The notes under the pieces were generated by a model, which saw only the letters and a list, made by a program, of their open reading frames with translations, was not told where the DNA came from and made no database searches. A DNA stretch of 64,000 nucleotides from Pleurocapsa sp. FMAR1. Lineage in GTDB: Bacteria; Cyanobacteriota; Cyanobacteriia; Cyanobacteriales; Xenococcaceae. The DNA is taken from assembly GCF_963665995.1 (NCBI RefSeq), contig NZ_OY762512.1, forward strand, positions 3,720,001 through 3,784,000, read 5' to 3'. Position numbers and translations under genes: made by a program. The first letter of the stretch is position 1. Every line of letters begins with the position of its first letter. Below are positions 1 through 8,717 of this stretch, piece after piece.

Positions 1-155
1 AGAAAAACCTGAGAATAGAGATTCAGTAAAGAGTTGAGGGATTGACACAAAGCAAGGGGAGTCAGCACTCTGAGATTAGATACCACTCATAATTTCAGAA
101 TACTGTGAATCAAAACTCCCGTCTCTACAATGCCTTGAATCAATGGATGAGTCAA

Positions 156-1140
156 TAGAAGTTTGAAGACAGAAGTATGAAGGCGCGAAGTTTCAAGTTT
201 GTTCGAGGGCTTGTACCTCATACGAAGGAAGAAGTTTGAAGTTTGAAGGAAGAAGGAATTCGGAATTCGGGAAGGATTTTTTGTAGCTCATACCTCACAC
301 CTCATACTTCGCGCCTTCATACCTCATACACAGGGCTATCGCCCAGATCGTCCGTCCTTCGGACGACTTCGATGCTTCGCATCGTGTAGGGCGAAGCCCT
401 GGTACCTCTACCAAACTAAGAGCGATCGTGAACGACGGGGCTTGCAACTATAGTGGAACAAAGGACTTGTCCGCATGTAGGAGGAAGTAGCTGTTTACGA
501 AGTTTGAAGGAAGAAGTTTGAAGGAAGAAGGAAGAAAGATTTTTTGTACCTCATACGAAGGAAGAAGTAGCTGTTTTACTTCATACTTCATACCTCATAC
601 TTCATACTTCATGCAGCTGTTTTACTTCATACACGGACTCTCTGTCCGTCGCCGTTCCCAAGGAGACGTCGGAACGCAGAGAGCGTTCACCTCACACTTC
701 GCGCCACAGGGCTATCGCCCAGATCGTCCGTCCTTCGGACGACTTCGATGCTTCGCATCGTGTAGGGCGAAGCCCTGGTACCTCTACCAAACTAAGAGCG
801 ATCGTGAACGACGGGGCTTGCAACTATAGTGGAACAAAGGACTTGTCCGCATGTAGGAGGAAGTAGCTGTTTACGAAGTTTGAAGGAAGAAGTTTGAAGG
901 AAGAAGGAAGAAAGATTTTTTGTACCTCATACGAAGGAAGAAGTAGCTGTTTTACTTCATACTTCATACCTCATACTTCATACTTCATGCAGCTGTTTTA
1001 CTTCATACACGGACTCTCTGTCCGTCGCCGTTCCCAAGGAGACGAGCGTTCACCTCACACTTCGCGCCACAGGGCTATCGCCCAGATCGTCCGTCCTTCG
1101 GACGACTTCGATGCTTCGCATCGTGTAGGGCGAAGCCCTG
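156..1140 (+). repeat. GTCAA-bounded heptamer/palindrome element (insert 1a)
   Basis: The insert lies between GTCAA at 151-155 and GTCAA at 1141-1145. It begins with GAAGTTT/GAAGTAT-type heptamers and ends in GGGCGAAGCCCTG. Inside are three copies of a 71-bp branched palindrome (331-401, 707-777, 1070-1140), alternating purine-rich heptamers (GAAGTTT, GAAGGAA) and their complements (CTTCATA, CTCATAC), and a second palindromic module around 640-690. The block 401-776 is repeated as 777-1139 with one 13-nt deletion; copies 2 and 3 lack this extra unit. Distance between the GTCAA starts is 990 bp. Confidence 0.85.
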
Positions 1141-1700
1141 GTCAAGCTACTGACTGGTTACATTTATGTCATCTTCAAACTTGTATTTGGATGATAATTG
1201 CTTTAATACACACGGGCAATGTCAACCTGACAAAATGGTCGATGTACATCCCTGGTCGAGGGAAGTTGGCTGGGGGTAGACAGAGACGTATTCAGCGTTG
1301 GCTAAACAATCCTCGAATCAATGTCCATCGAATCAGAAAGTCCTTGGTCAAAGCAGCACTTGATGATTGGTCAGAATCAAAAATATTTTTGGCATTAGAC
1401 ACTTCACTGTTCTGGGATGAGTATTGCCTTGTGCGGCTTTGGGTTATTCATCGAGGGAGAGCTTTACCGTTGGTGTGGAGAGTGATGAACCATGAAAGTG
1501 CTAGTATTTCAGTTACCGATTATCGAGAGATGATTAAGCAGGCACAAGTTAGGCTACGAGAATCAGTTAAGGTAATTTTACTCGCGGAGCGAGGATTTAT
1601 ACATACCGAATTGATGACCATGCTGACAACTCAACTAGGATGGCATTATCGTCTCCGAATTAAGAGTAATACCTGGATTTGGCGTGGAAGTTGGTGTCAA

Positions 1701-2322
1701 CAGAAGTTTGAAGACAGAAGTATGAAGGCGCGAAGTTTCAAGTTTGTTCGAGGGCTTGTACCTCATACGAAGGAAGAAGTTTGAAGTTTGAAGGAAGAAG
1801 GAATTCGGAATTCGGGAAGGATTTTTTGTAGCTCATACCTCACACCTCATACTTCGCGCCTTCATACCTCATACACAGGGCTATCGCCCAGATCGTCCGT
1901 CCTTCGGACGACTTCGATGCTTCGCATCGTGTAGGGCGAAGCCCTGGTACCTCTACCAAACTAAGAGCGATCGTGAACGACGGGGCTTGCAACTATAGTG
2001 GAACAAAGGACTTGTCCGCATGTAGGAGGAAGTAGCTGTTTACGAAGTTTGAAGGAAGAAGTTTGAAGGAAGAAGGAAGAAAGATTTTTTGTACCTCATA
2101 CGAAGGAAGAAGTAGCTGTTTTACTTCATACTTCATACCTCATACTTCATACTTCATGCAGCTGTTTTACTTCATACACGGACTCTCTGTCCGTCGCCGT
2201 TCCCAAGGAGACGTCGGAACGCAGAGAGCGTTCACCTCACACTTCGCGCCACAGGGCTATCGCCCAGATCGTCCGTCCTTCGGACGACTTCGATGCTTCG
2301 CATCGTGTAGGGCGAAGCCCTG
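1701..2322 (+). repeat. GTCAA-bounded heptamer/palindrome element (insert 1b)
   Basis: Same architecture as insert 1a, between GTCAA at 1696-1700 and at 2323-2327 (627 bp between the two starts). Order of modules: heptamer arms, 71-bp branched palindrome (1876-1946), a module starting TACCTCTACCAAAC, the motif GGAGGAAGTAGCTG, a second set of heptamer arms, a second palindromic module (ACGGACTCTCTGTCCGT hairpin), and a final 71-bp palindrome (2252-2322). It interrupts the transposase between a TGT-CAA codon pair and CCT. Confidence 0.85.
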
Positions 2323-2993
2323 GTCAACCTAAAAACTTTCACTTTCATTTAGCAGAGGCAATTTGCTTACACAACGTACAGATTCACAAAGGTGAATTTT
2401 CTGGCAAAGTTCATGTGATTCTTGGTCGCAACAACGTTAACGGCGAACTATGGGCAATTGTCAGTAATGAAAAAACTACTCTACAAACCTTTGCTGAATA
2501 TGGATTACGTTTTGATATCGAAGCGAATTTTTTAGATGACCAATCTGGTGGTTGGAATGTTCAACGCTCGATGATTCGAGATGTATGCGCTTTGTCCCGT
2601 TTGTGGTTTATCTTATCTGTGGCTACTCTCTACGTTAGTGCCCAAGGTGTTGAGGTAGTTCGTATTGGCAAACGAAGATGGGTTGATACTCATTGGTTTC
2701 GTGGTAATAGCTATTTTAGGATTGGTTGGGATTGGGTCAAAGCTGCACTCATTAATGGTTGGAATTTACTTCATTGCGTGACTTTCTCTAGTAATCAAGA
2801 TCCCTCACCTGCAATGGCATCACGATCGCAATATCAAAAACGAGCAGATCAGTTGGAGTTCAAAGTTTTAACTTATTCCTACAATATTTCTTGAAAGTTT
2901 TGTCAGTCAATCAGGTATAGATGAGTTGTTACTACTACATTCCCATTATCTGTTTTGCCGATTTCTCCTATATACTGACGACCTACTCCTGCC

Positions 2994-4732
2994 GTAACCG
3001 TTCATTCCCCCCCTACAAAAACGCCAGAAAAATTTGGGACATAAAGCAGCGAAGCCCTATGTCCATCAATTAATTTCCAAGAGGAAATTGTGGTGGAGCA
3101 AGACCTCGTCGAGCATTAGCTAAAACCGAAGCTATATAAATCCAAGGATTAAGCTCTCTCAGACAACAGGTTTCAATCACACTGAGCAGCGAACTGTATG
3201 CCAAACTTCCTTCGCCAGTACGAGTACCAAATCCAATATTGCGGGCAATTACAGCATGACGTAAAGCCCTTTCTGCTTCATTATTAATGGGCGGTAACTC
3301 AGGATTTTTGACAAAAGCGACCACTGCATCCCAGTCGTTGAGTATTTCTTTAGCTAAAGCTTGTAACTTAGCATGGTCGGCTTTTTTTCCTAGATGACAA
3401 ACCCGCCTCAAGCCAGCTATCCGTTTTCTCGAAAGACGATTATCTTCACTGGCATCGGCAATCAGGGCAATTAATTCTCTTAAGTCATTCAAAATCCATT
3501 GTCCGATTTGGGCTGCTTCTTGCTCAATATCCTCAACGGGGGGAACCCCCGCAACGGATTTTCGCGCTTTTTGGTTAATCGCACCGGTAATAGCGATCGC
3601 TTTACGAATCAGATGAGCTAAACATCTCTGTCTTTTGGGGTGAGAACGATATGTAGCATAACCATCCGTTACTAACCAACCCATAAAAGCTTCTCGAACC
3701 AAATAAGATAATTCTTCTTTTCGACCAGAGCCAATATGAAATACAGCAGTTTTAGTATTGATTGCCACCCATAACCAATGAAGCTTTCCCCTCTCGTACC
3801 AATGGGTTTCACGCCATTTGTAGAATATCTGATTTTTGTAGTTGTTCCACTAATTCTTCAACCACAGGCACACAAGCAATTCCCGCCTCTCTAACACACC
3901 TATCTATAGTTCCGATACTTAATTCGGTGTTAGTCCAATCCTTTAAAAACTCTTGAATTTTTCGACGACTCATTCGGTAGCGAACGCCAAGACTCGCGAT
4001 GAAAGTTGCCAGGAATACTCCTACTAAAACATATTCGGTTAGTTGTAAATCTTTGTTTCTTCCTTCTATAACAGAAACAAATCTTGTTCCTGGTTTCTCA
4101 TCAGTGCAATGACCACAACTGCAAGTTGTCCGATAGTAATGATGTAATTGAGTTACGATTCTTAACCCGAATAATTTTGGTTCTAGTTCCAAGACATAAT
4201 ATCCCATATACCTTTGAGATTCAGATTCCTTTAAATCGTAATTACAAGCAGCACATATAAGGGGATAGTGTCGAATGATTACCTCTGCTTTTAAAGTTTG
4301 CTGACGACCAAAACCTTTTCCTCCTAATTGTTTGCCTGATTTCCTCTTGGATTTTTGCTTTTTTTCTTTGACTCTCGACTCATTTATTTGCTTCTCTTCT
4401 GTTTTGACTGTGGCGGATTCAGATTTTGAACTAGGGTGTTCTGGTTCTTGTGTCTTTTTGAGATGATAAGGATTATCGAGTGATGGAGGCTGGGAGCTAT
4501 TTTCTGAATTCTGCTGCTGCTTTTCCCATAAGTCCGTAGCTAAGATATGTAAATTATCTGCTAGTTCCACCAATCTCTCTTGAGACAACAATTGGAAGTA
4601 ACTTCGATTCATTTGTGCTAAATCATCTTTGTTTAGTCTAGCCATGGTTCATAGCATACATCAATTTACTCGAATGAGAATTATTTAGCTTCGAGTTCTG
4701 CTTTTTTCGCAGGGGGGGGAATGAACGGTTAC
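2994..4732 (-). mobile_element. IS66-family insertion sequence (1739 bp)
   Basis: The ends are inverted repeats: GTAACCGTTCATTCCCCCC at 2994 and its complement ending at 4732. The direct repeat ACTCCTGCC flanks both sides (2985-2993 and 4733-4741), so the target duplication is 8-9 bp; IS66 elements classically make 8 bp. Only a tnpC-like gene is inside; no tnpA/tnpB partners are visible. It inserted into the IS701 relic. Confidence 0.9.
3070..4645 (-). pseudogene. IS66 transposase (TnpC-type), frameshifted
   Basis: The first part (4645-3809, 278 aa) has the IS66 N-terminal coiled region, a Lys-rich linker and a zinc-ribbon (CAACNYDL ... CSCGHC). The second part (3768-3070) carries the catalytic and C-terminal core, including NNEAERALR and a typical IS66 tail. 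The two are separated by a one-base length change at about 3808-3815: where the family has M-DET-x-W-Y the DNA reads ATGGCGTGAAACC instead of the expected ATGGATGAAACC, so the lesion lies in the codon for the first catalytic Asp. Downstream, HWYERGKLHWLWVA continues intact. The element is probably immobile unless complemented. Confidence 0.85.
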
Positions 4733-4774
4733 ACTCCTGCCGTGAAATTTCCACTTCTTGCTCCGTCTTTACGC

Positions 4775-4850
4775 TGAGGAGACCTCAGCCCTAAAGGATT
4801 AGCTTCGCGTCACGCAGGCGGTGCGCTTTTTCGATGTCCCGAATCATCCA
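4775..4850. repeat. Small palindromic repeat inside IS701 relic
   Basis: The coding text of IS701 is interrupted by GC-rich hairpin sequence with GCTGAGGAGACCTCAGC near 4772-4788 and the stretch GCTTCGCGTCACGCAGGC. Edges are approximate. It resembles the small dispersed repeats of cyanobacteria in size and hairpin content. Confidence 0.5.
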
Positions 4851-5154
4851 CAATTAGACTAAAACCTCGACTAATTCTGGTCTAACTGCACTTATTCATC
4901 ACTTCTAAACGACGTTCATTTATCTCCTCTGCCGACCAAGTAGCTTCTGCTAAGAAATGATGTAATTTGTGGTAAGTTACTCCTACAGAGTCTGAAGCCA
5001 TCTGATATAAATTTTTTCGCTCACTTTCTCCCAATAATCCTCCTAAATAGTTTCTAAACTCTCGTTTTTGTGCCTTTGTTCTTAACAAATCATCGAAGCG
5101 TTTACACCATTTATCGAAACAAGGTGGCATGGCTGCGGGAGTGGTTTCTCTCAT

Positions 5155-5356
5155 GATGGCGATCGCCTTAAAGAATAATGCTCAAGTCCTTTCACTAAAG
5201 CATTTTACCTTATTTTGAACATCAAAATTGTTTAAGTCCCGTTAGGAGTAGTTTCTTTTATCGAAGCGCGATCGCTATCTAGGATAATGTTAAACTCAAT
5301 CAGTAAAAGCATTATATCTCATTTTGACTTCTAAAATTGTTTAAGTACCGTTAGAG
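5155..5356. repeat. Two diverged copies of a ~88-bp sequence
   Basis: About 5158-5247 and 5268-5356 align: each begins near a GCGATCGC site, then has GATAATG- or GAATAATG-like text, AAAGCATT, TATTTTGA or CATTTTGA, and ends AAATTGTTTAAGT(C/A)CCGTTAG. The first copy lies just upstream of the IS701 transposase start, so these may be element ends. No gene is seen here. Confidence 0.45.
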
Positions 5357-6144
5357 AAAACTCTAAAACAAAACACAAAGACCTGGAAACATCAAGGATT
5401 ACGGGAAATACCTATCCCTAAAGATGTTCTTGAATATGGCGCGACAAGGCTTCCCAATCCAGCTTGCGCTTTCAGGCATTAGTTGGAAGAAAACGCAAAA
5501 GTGCAACCCAAAAAAAGATCCAGAGTTAGTGCAAAAAAAAACTAGAAATTCTTGCCCAGCTAAGTCAATGGCTACCGGAGATAGGAACAGGAAAAATGAG
5601 TGTGTTTTTCCGAGCAGGAGTGGGTCACCTACTGTGGGGAGATGTCTGCGGTTATATCTAGGGTAAGAGTAATCGCCGAATTGAAGTGCCTATAGTCAAC
5701 GAGCGCCAGAAGCAAACCTATTATGGGGTATTAGATTACTTCAATCACGAGTTTTTGACTCAAGCCTATCCTATAGCTAACTCCGAACATATTATCAGTT
5801 TTCTAGACTATTTACAAACCCAGCGTCCCAATCAACGGATTGCCATTATTTGGGACGATGCCAGTTATCATCGTTCCCAAGAAGTGAAAGATTACTTGCA
5901 ATCACTCAATGTTGCACATGAACAACAGTTTTGGCAACTGGTTTGTATTCGGTTCGCACCCAATGCTCTCGAACAAAATCCCGTAGAAGATGTTTGGTTG
6001 CAGGCTAAACGCTTCTTACGAGAGTTTTACCACCTGTGTAATTCATTCTCTCTTGTCAAACTACTGTTTGAACTTGTAACTCACGGTCGAACCTTTAATT
6101 TCCCAAAGTTATTTGAGTATGCTGTCTTTCCACAACCCACCTAG
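5340..6144 (+). pseudogene. IS630-family transposase remnant
   Basis: The best-preserved part is 5686-6144: GVLDYFNHEFL, IAIIWDDASYHRSQEVKDYL and APNALEQNPVEDVWLQAKRFLRE match the IS630 DDE core (middle Asp and final Glu visible). Upstream, 5340-5680, matching text is scattered over different frames with stops (for example FFRAGVGHLLWGDVCGYIWG), so this is a decayed gene. No inverted repeats could be assigned. Confidence 0.7.
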
Positions 6145-6284
6145 GATTGCTATAGGAAATATCTCTTTTGCCAAGATCTGGCTTGAGAGGATTAGGCAAT
6201 CATCTGCGAGGTTTGTGCATTTAAGTCCCCGATTTTTGCTCATATAATGAAGCTACTCGAGTACAACATCAAGAGGATAAGGTT

Positions 6285-7136
6285 ATGACAAACGACAAGA
6301 AAATCTGGTTGATCACAGGTGTTTCCCGTGGCTTGGGCAAAGCACTTGCCCAAGCGGTGCTGAATCAAGGTGATATTGTGATTGGTACCACACGCAGCGG
6401 AAAAGCCGATCTCAGTGGAGATGCTAACTCCCTTAAACTTTTTGAGCTTGAATTAACAGATCCGGCACAGATTAAACAGACAGTAGAAGCGGCTTATCAG
6501 CTACATGGGCGCTTGGATGTGATCGTTAACAATGCTGGCTATGGCTTGCTGGGCGCACTCGAAGAGACCAGTGACGAAGACATTCAACGGGTGTTTGATG
6601 TGAACTTCTTTGGAGTCGTTCACCTGGTCCAGGCGGTACTGCCGTATCTCAGACGACAGCGGAGCGGACATCTTGTGAACCTCTCGTCGATCGCAGGCTT
6701 GGCACCGATGGCGGGTTCAAGTCTGTATGCGGCAGCTAAAAGCGCTATAGAAGGGGTTTCACAAGCGCTAGCACAAGAAGTTGAACCGCTGGGGATTAAA
6801 GTGACTCTGGTTGAACCGGGTGCCTTTAAAACGGATTTTTTGAGCGCCCACTCCATTGTCAATAGCCACACCAAGATTGCAGACTATCAACCGACCAGCG
6901 GCAAGGCGGTGCAGCATCTAGCTGACATTGCCGGAAAACAGCTTGGCGATCCGAACTTGGGCGCACAGGCAATCATCAAAGCCGTTGAGTCGGAAGATCC
7001 GCCCTTACACCTGGTGCTGGGATCGGATGCCCTAAAACGAACCCGCGCAAAACTCGAAGCAATGACCAAAAATCTAGATGCTTGGGAAGCAGTCTCTAAA
7101 AGTACAGATTTCCTAGATTTGGCAACGGTTTTATAG
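6285..7136 (+). CDS. Short-chain dehydrogenase/reductase
   Basis: Classical NAD(P)-dependent SDR of 283 aa. The dinucleotide-binding motif TGVSRGLG is at residues 11-18, NNAG at 82-85, catalytic Ser at about 135, and Tyr148/Lys152 in the YAAAK motif, so the active site is complete. The substrate cannot be told from sequence. A purine-rich ribosome site (GAGGATAAGG) precedes the ATG. It is the first gene of a GC-richer block running to 11.7 kb that contrasts with the AT-rich, IS-laden surroundings. A carboxymuconolactone decarboxylase fragment follows directly, a pairing common in stress or xenobiotic clusters of other bacteria. Probably horizontally acquired (inference). Confidence 0.9.
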   Translation: MTNDKKIWLITGVSRGLGKALAQAVLNQGDIVIGTTRSGKADLSGDANSLKLFELELTDPAQIKQTVEAAYQLHGRLDVIVNNAGYGLLGALEETSDEDIQRVFDVNFFGVVHLVQAVLPYLRRQRSGHLVNLSSIAGLAPMAGSSLYAAAKSAIEGVSQALAQEVEPLGIKVTLVEPGAFKTDFLSAHSIVNSHTKIADYQPTSGKAVQHLADIAGKQLGDPNLGAQAIIKAVESEDPPLHLVLGSDALKRTRAKLEAMTKNLDAWEAVSKSTDFLDLATVL

Positions 7137-7394
7137 CGAAGTCTGGTCGCGTAGAGGACTAGATGATCGTACTCGTCAGCTTGCGACCGTTGCCGCCTTT
7201 GCTGCCCAGGGTAATCTGCCACAGATGAAGATCCATGCGGGCTATGCGCTCAGGTTAGGCGCGACACAGGATGAACTCAAAGAAATCGTTTACCTGACTA
7301 CAGTCACGGCTGGATTTCCCCGCTCCATTGATGCAGCGCAAGCATTGCGGGAAGTATTTACTGCGTCTTTGCGAAGGTCTAGTACTGCTCAGTA
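7131..7394 (+). pseudogene. Carboxymuconolactone decarboxylase C-terminal fragment
   Basis: In the frame overlapping the end of the dehydrogenase, the DNA reads SEVWSRRGLDDRTRQLATVAAF, then LPQMKIHAGYALRLGAT and ELKEIVYLTTVTAGFP, the second half of a gamma-carboxymuconolactone decarboxylase-like (AhpD-fold) protein. There is no start codon or N-terminal half, so the 5' part was lost by a deletion that joined it to the dehydrogenase gene. Confidence 0.75.
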
Positions 7395-7435
7395 ATCCAG
7401 TCCCACCCAAGACTCTACAACTCAACAGAAAAAAC

Positions 7436-7858
7436 ATGAGCAACACAACTCATCGACCCCCTAAACGCTTTAAGATTACTCCCCTTTGTTTCAGTGTCGT
7501 TTTACTGATGATTGGCTGTTCACCCCGATCCTACTTAAATCCGGAAAACATATCCCCTTCACAAACTATGAAAGAAGCTCAAAACTCTCAAACCGAAGTA
7601 GTCACACAAACTACTGGTCAGCAGTCCTATGTAGGTATGTGGGTGACCAAGGACGGCTATATCCGCCACGAACTTCTACCCAATGGGCGTTACGACGAAG
7701 CACGCGGTCAGAAGCAAAGTGCCTATCAGGGTAGCTACACCCTCACCGGCAACCACATCGATTACGTTGATGACACTGGCTTTACCGCCGACGGCGAATT
7801 TCGCGATGGCGTACTCTATCACGGCGGCATGATTCTGTACCGCGAAGAGAACAAGTAA
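7436..7858 (+). CDS. Atu4866-like lipoprotein
   Basis: The start ATG at 7436 is preferred over the upstream 7328, because it puts a lipoprotein signal (hydrophobic LCFSVVLLMIG then Cys of an LMIGC lipobox) near the N-terminus. The mature part (about 100 aa) has VGMWVTKDGYIRHELLPNGRYDEARG and YQGSYTLTGNHIDYVDDTGF, which resemble the small beta-rich Atu4866 domain family. Function unknown; often found beside dehydrogenases and SnoaL-like proteins, as here. Length 140 aa. Confidence 0.7.
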   Translation: MSNTTHRPPKRFKITPLCFSVVLLMIGCSPRSYLNPENISPSQTMKEAQNSQTEVVTQTTGQQSYVGMWVTKDGYIRHELLPNGRYDEARGQKQSAYQGSYTLTGNHIDYVDDTGFTADGEFRDGVLYHGGMILYREENK

Positions 7859-7927
7859 CCGCGCGATCGCAGAAGTCACAGCACTACATGGTGATTCAGA
7901 CCCACAACTATAAAACAACTATGAATT

Positions 7928-8023
7928 ATGAGATACACTCTCATGAAGATTAACGAAAACACACGGAAAGTCGTGCTGATCGCTGACGCAAGCAGCGGCA
8001 TCGGTGAAGCCACATCTCACTAA
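7928..8023 (+). pseudogene. SDR N-terminal fragment
   Basis: The short frame reads KVVLIADASSGIGEAT and then stops. This is the Rossmann glycine motif of a dehydrogenase (normally TGASSGIG, here ADASSGIG). The rest of the enzyme is missing; a matching C-terminal piece occurs at 8527-8601. Confidence 0.65.
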
Positions 8024-8038
8024 ACAGCTCAACAAGGA

Positions 8039-8521
8039 ATGAAACAGATGAACATGAATACACCCGATTTCGCACAACTCGCGCAGCGGCTACAGGTGCT
8101 GGAGGACAAAGAGGCGATCCGCAGCACACTCATTCGCGGCTGGCGTGCGCTCGACTTCAAAGACTGGGACGGCTGGATCGCACACTGGGCTGAGGACGCG
8201 GAATTCGAGTTTGGTCCGTGGGGCGTCCTCAAGGGCCGGCAGGCGATCCGCAAAAAGGTTGTGGCAGCAGAGACACCCTACGCGGCGATGGAACACCAAC
8301 TGCTTAACATGGACTTTGAGGTCTCCGGCGACCAAGCTACCGGTATCGGATTCATGTGGTTTATCGGAATTGCCGATAGCCAAAAGCCCGATGAGCTCAT
8401 TTCGATGGGCGGACCATACGACTGGGAGTTTGTGCGCGAAGCAGAAGGCTGGAAGATACGACGAATTAAGCTCGGTGTCTGGTGGTCGCAGGGAGAAGAC
8501 TCGATTAGCGCCTTTAAATGA
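8039..8521 (+). CDS. SnoaL-like / NTF2-fold protein
   Basis: A 160-aa cone-shaped alpha+beta barrel protein by pattern: LQVLEDKEAIRSTLIRGWRALD at the N-terminus, then DWDGWIAHWAEDAEFEFG and the C-terminal GWKIRRIKLGVWWSQGE. Members act as small hydrolases, isomerases or dehydratases, or have no known activity. It is clearly GC-rich, and it lies between the N- and C-terminal fragments of a dehydrogenase, as though inserted in place of its middle. Confidence 0.8.
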   Translation: MKQMNMNTPDFAQLAQRLQVLEDKEAIRSTLIRGWRALDFKDWDGWIAHWAEDAEFEFGPWGVLKGRQAIRKKVVAAETPYAAMEHQLLNMDFEVSGDQATGIGFMWFIGIADSQKPDELISMGGPYDWEFVREAEGWKIRRIKLGVWWSQGEDSISAFK

Positions 8522-8526
8522 AGTGT

Positions 8527-8601
8527 GCCTTTGCGATCGAGCAGCCTGCCGATGTGGATGTGAATGAAATCATCGTTCGATCGATTGGACAGAGTGGTTA
8601 A
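8527..8601 (+). pseudogene. SDR C-terminal fragment
   Basis: The frame reads AFAIEQPADVDVNEIIVR and ends at TAA. This is the usual C-terminal end of one SDR subgroup (QPADVDVNEI...RP), without the body of the gene. Together with 7928-8023 it looks like the two ends of one dehydrogenase. Confidence 0.6.
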
Positions 8602-8717
8602 ACATCAATCTGACGTGAGAAAAATCATTTGGTTATCCCACTGCTAGCCTTTGCCAACCCTCAGCAACGCCCGCAATACATTAGTTTTTATCATTGAACC
8701 CAAAATAGGAAAGCATC

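Larger units (their letters stand above)
105..2894 (+). pseudogene. IS4-family transposase split by two repeat elements
   Basis: Three collinear coding blocks (105-155, 1146-1700, 2328-2894) join into one frame of about 390 aa if the two inserts and one GTCAA copy each are removed. The likely start is GTG at 105, because an in-frame TAA lies at 90-92. IS4-like DDE features are visible: LALDTSLFWDE in block 2 for the first acid, LAERGF where the family normally has LADRGF, and a C-terminal FDIEANFLDDQSGGW region with the final Glu. As it stands, translation stops right after the first GTCAA (TAG) and again in the second insert, so no complete enzyme can be made from it. The same coding sequence recurs in the other two copies. 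The Asp-to-Glu change at the second catalytic position may be a further loss. The family call is by motif only. Confidence 0.8.
1..2914 (+). mobile_element. IS4-family element, copy 1 (left end outside window)
   Basis: This is the first of three near-identical copies; the others are at 28095-30669 (+) and 37827-40402 (-). The right end is TTTTGTCAGTCAATCAG, the inverse of the left end CTGGTTGACTGAC seen in the other copies. The window opens about 24 bp inside the left end, judged by alignment to copy 2. This copy is 363 bp longer than copy 2 because one repeat block is tandemly duplicated. It sits inside an older IS701 transposase relic. Confidence 0.85.
2915..5154 (-). pseudogene. IS701-family transposase relic, multiply interrupted
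   Basis: The N-terminus is encoded at 5154-4882 on the minus strand (MRETTPAAMPPCFDKWC...) and matches IS701-type transposases. Past a TAG at the end of that block the same frame continues with VDDSGHRKS, the IS701 DDE-region motif. It is then broken by a small palindromic insert (about 4775-4850), resumes as EQEVEISRQ, is broken by the IS66 element (2994-4732), resumes as GRQYIGEIGKTDNGN, and is finally cut by IS4 copy 1 at 2914. The C-terminal part is not in the window. At least four independent lesions make this the oldest layer of the nest. Confidence 0.75.

Noticed and set aside
518-829. 103-aa frame beginning MKEEGRKIFCTSYEGRSSCF, repeated at several places
   Set aside because: It is only the translation of the heptamer/palindrome element; identical in all copies and absent from any gene context. 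No ribosome site and a low-complexity product.
1-2322. Heptamer/palindrome arrays as a CRISPR array
   Set aside because: No constant repeat with unique spacers of equal size, and no cas genes in the window.
6620-7222. Antisense frames across the dehydrogenase gene
   Set aside because: GC-rich coding DNA leaves long open antisense frames; they have no family features.
8145-8567. 140-aa frame overlapping the SnoaL-like gene
   Set aside because: Shadow in a GC-rich region; Arg/Ser/Thr-rich product without pattern.
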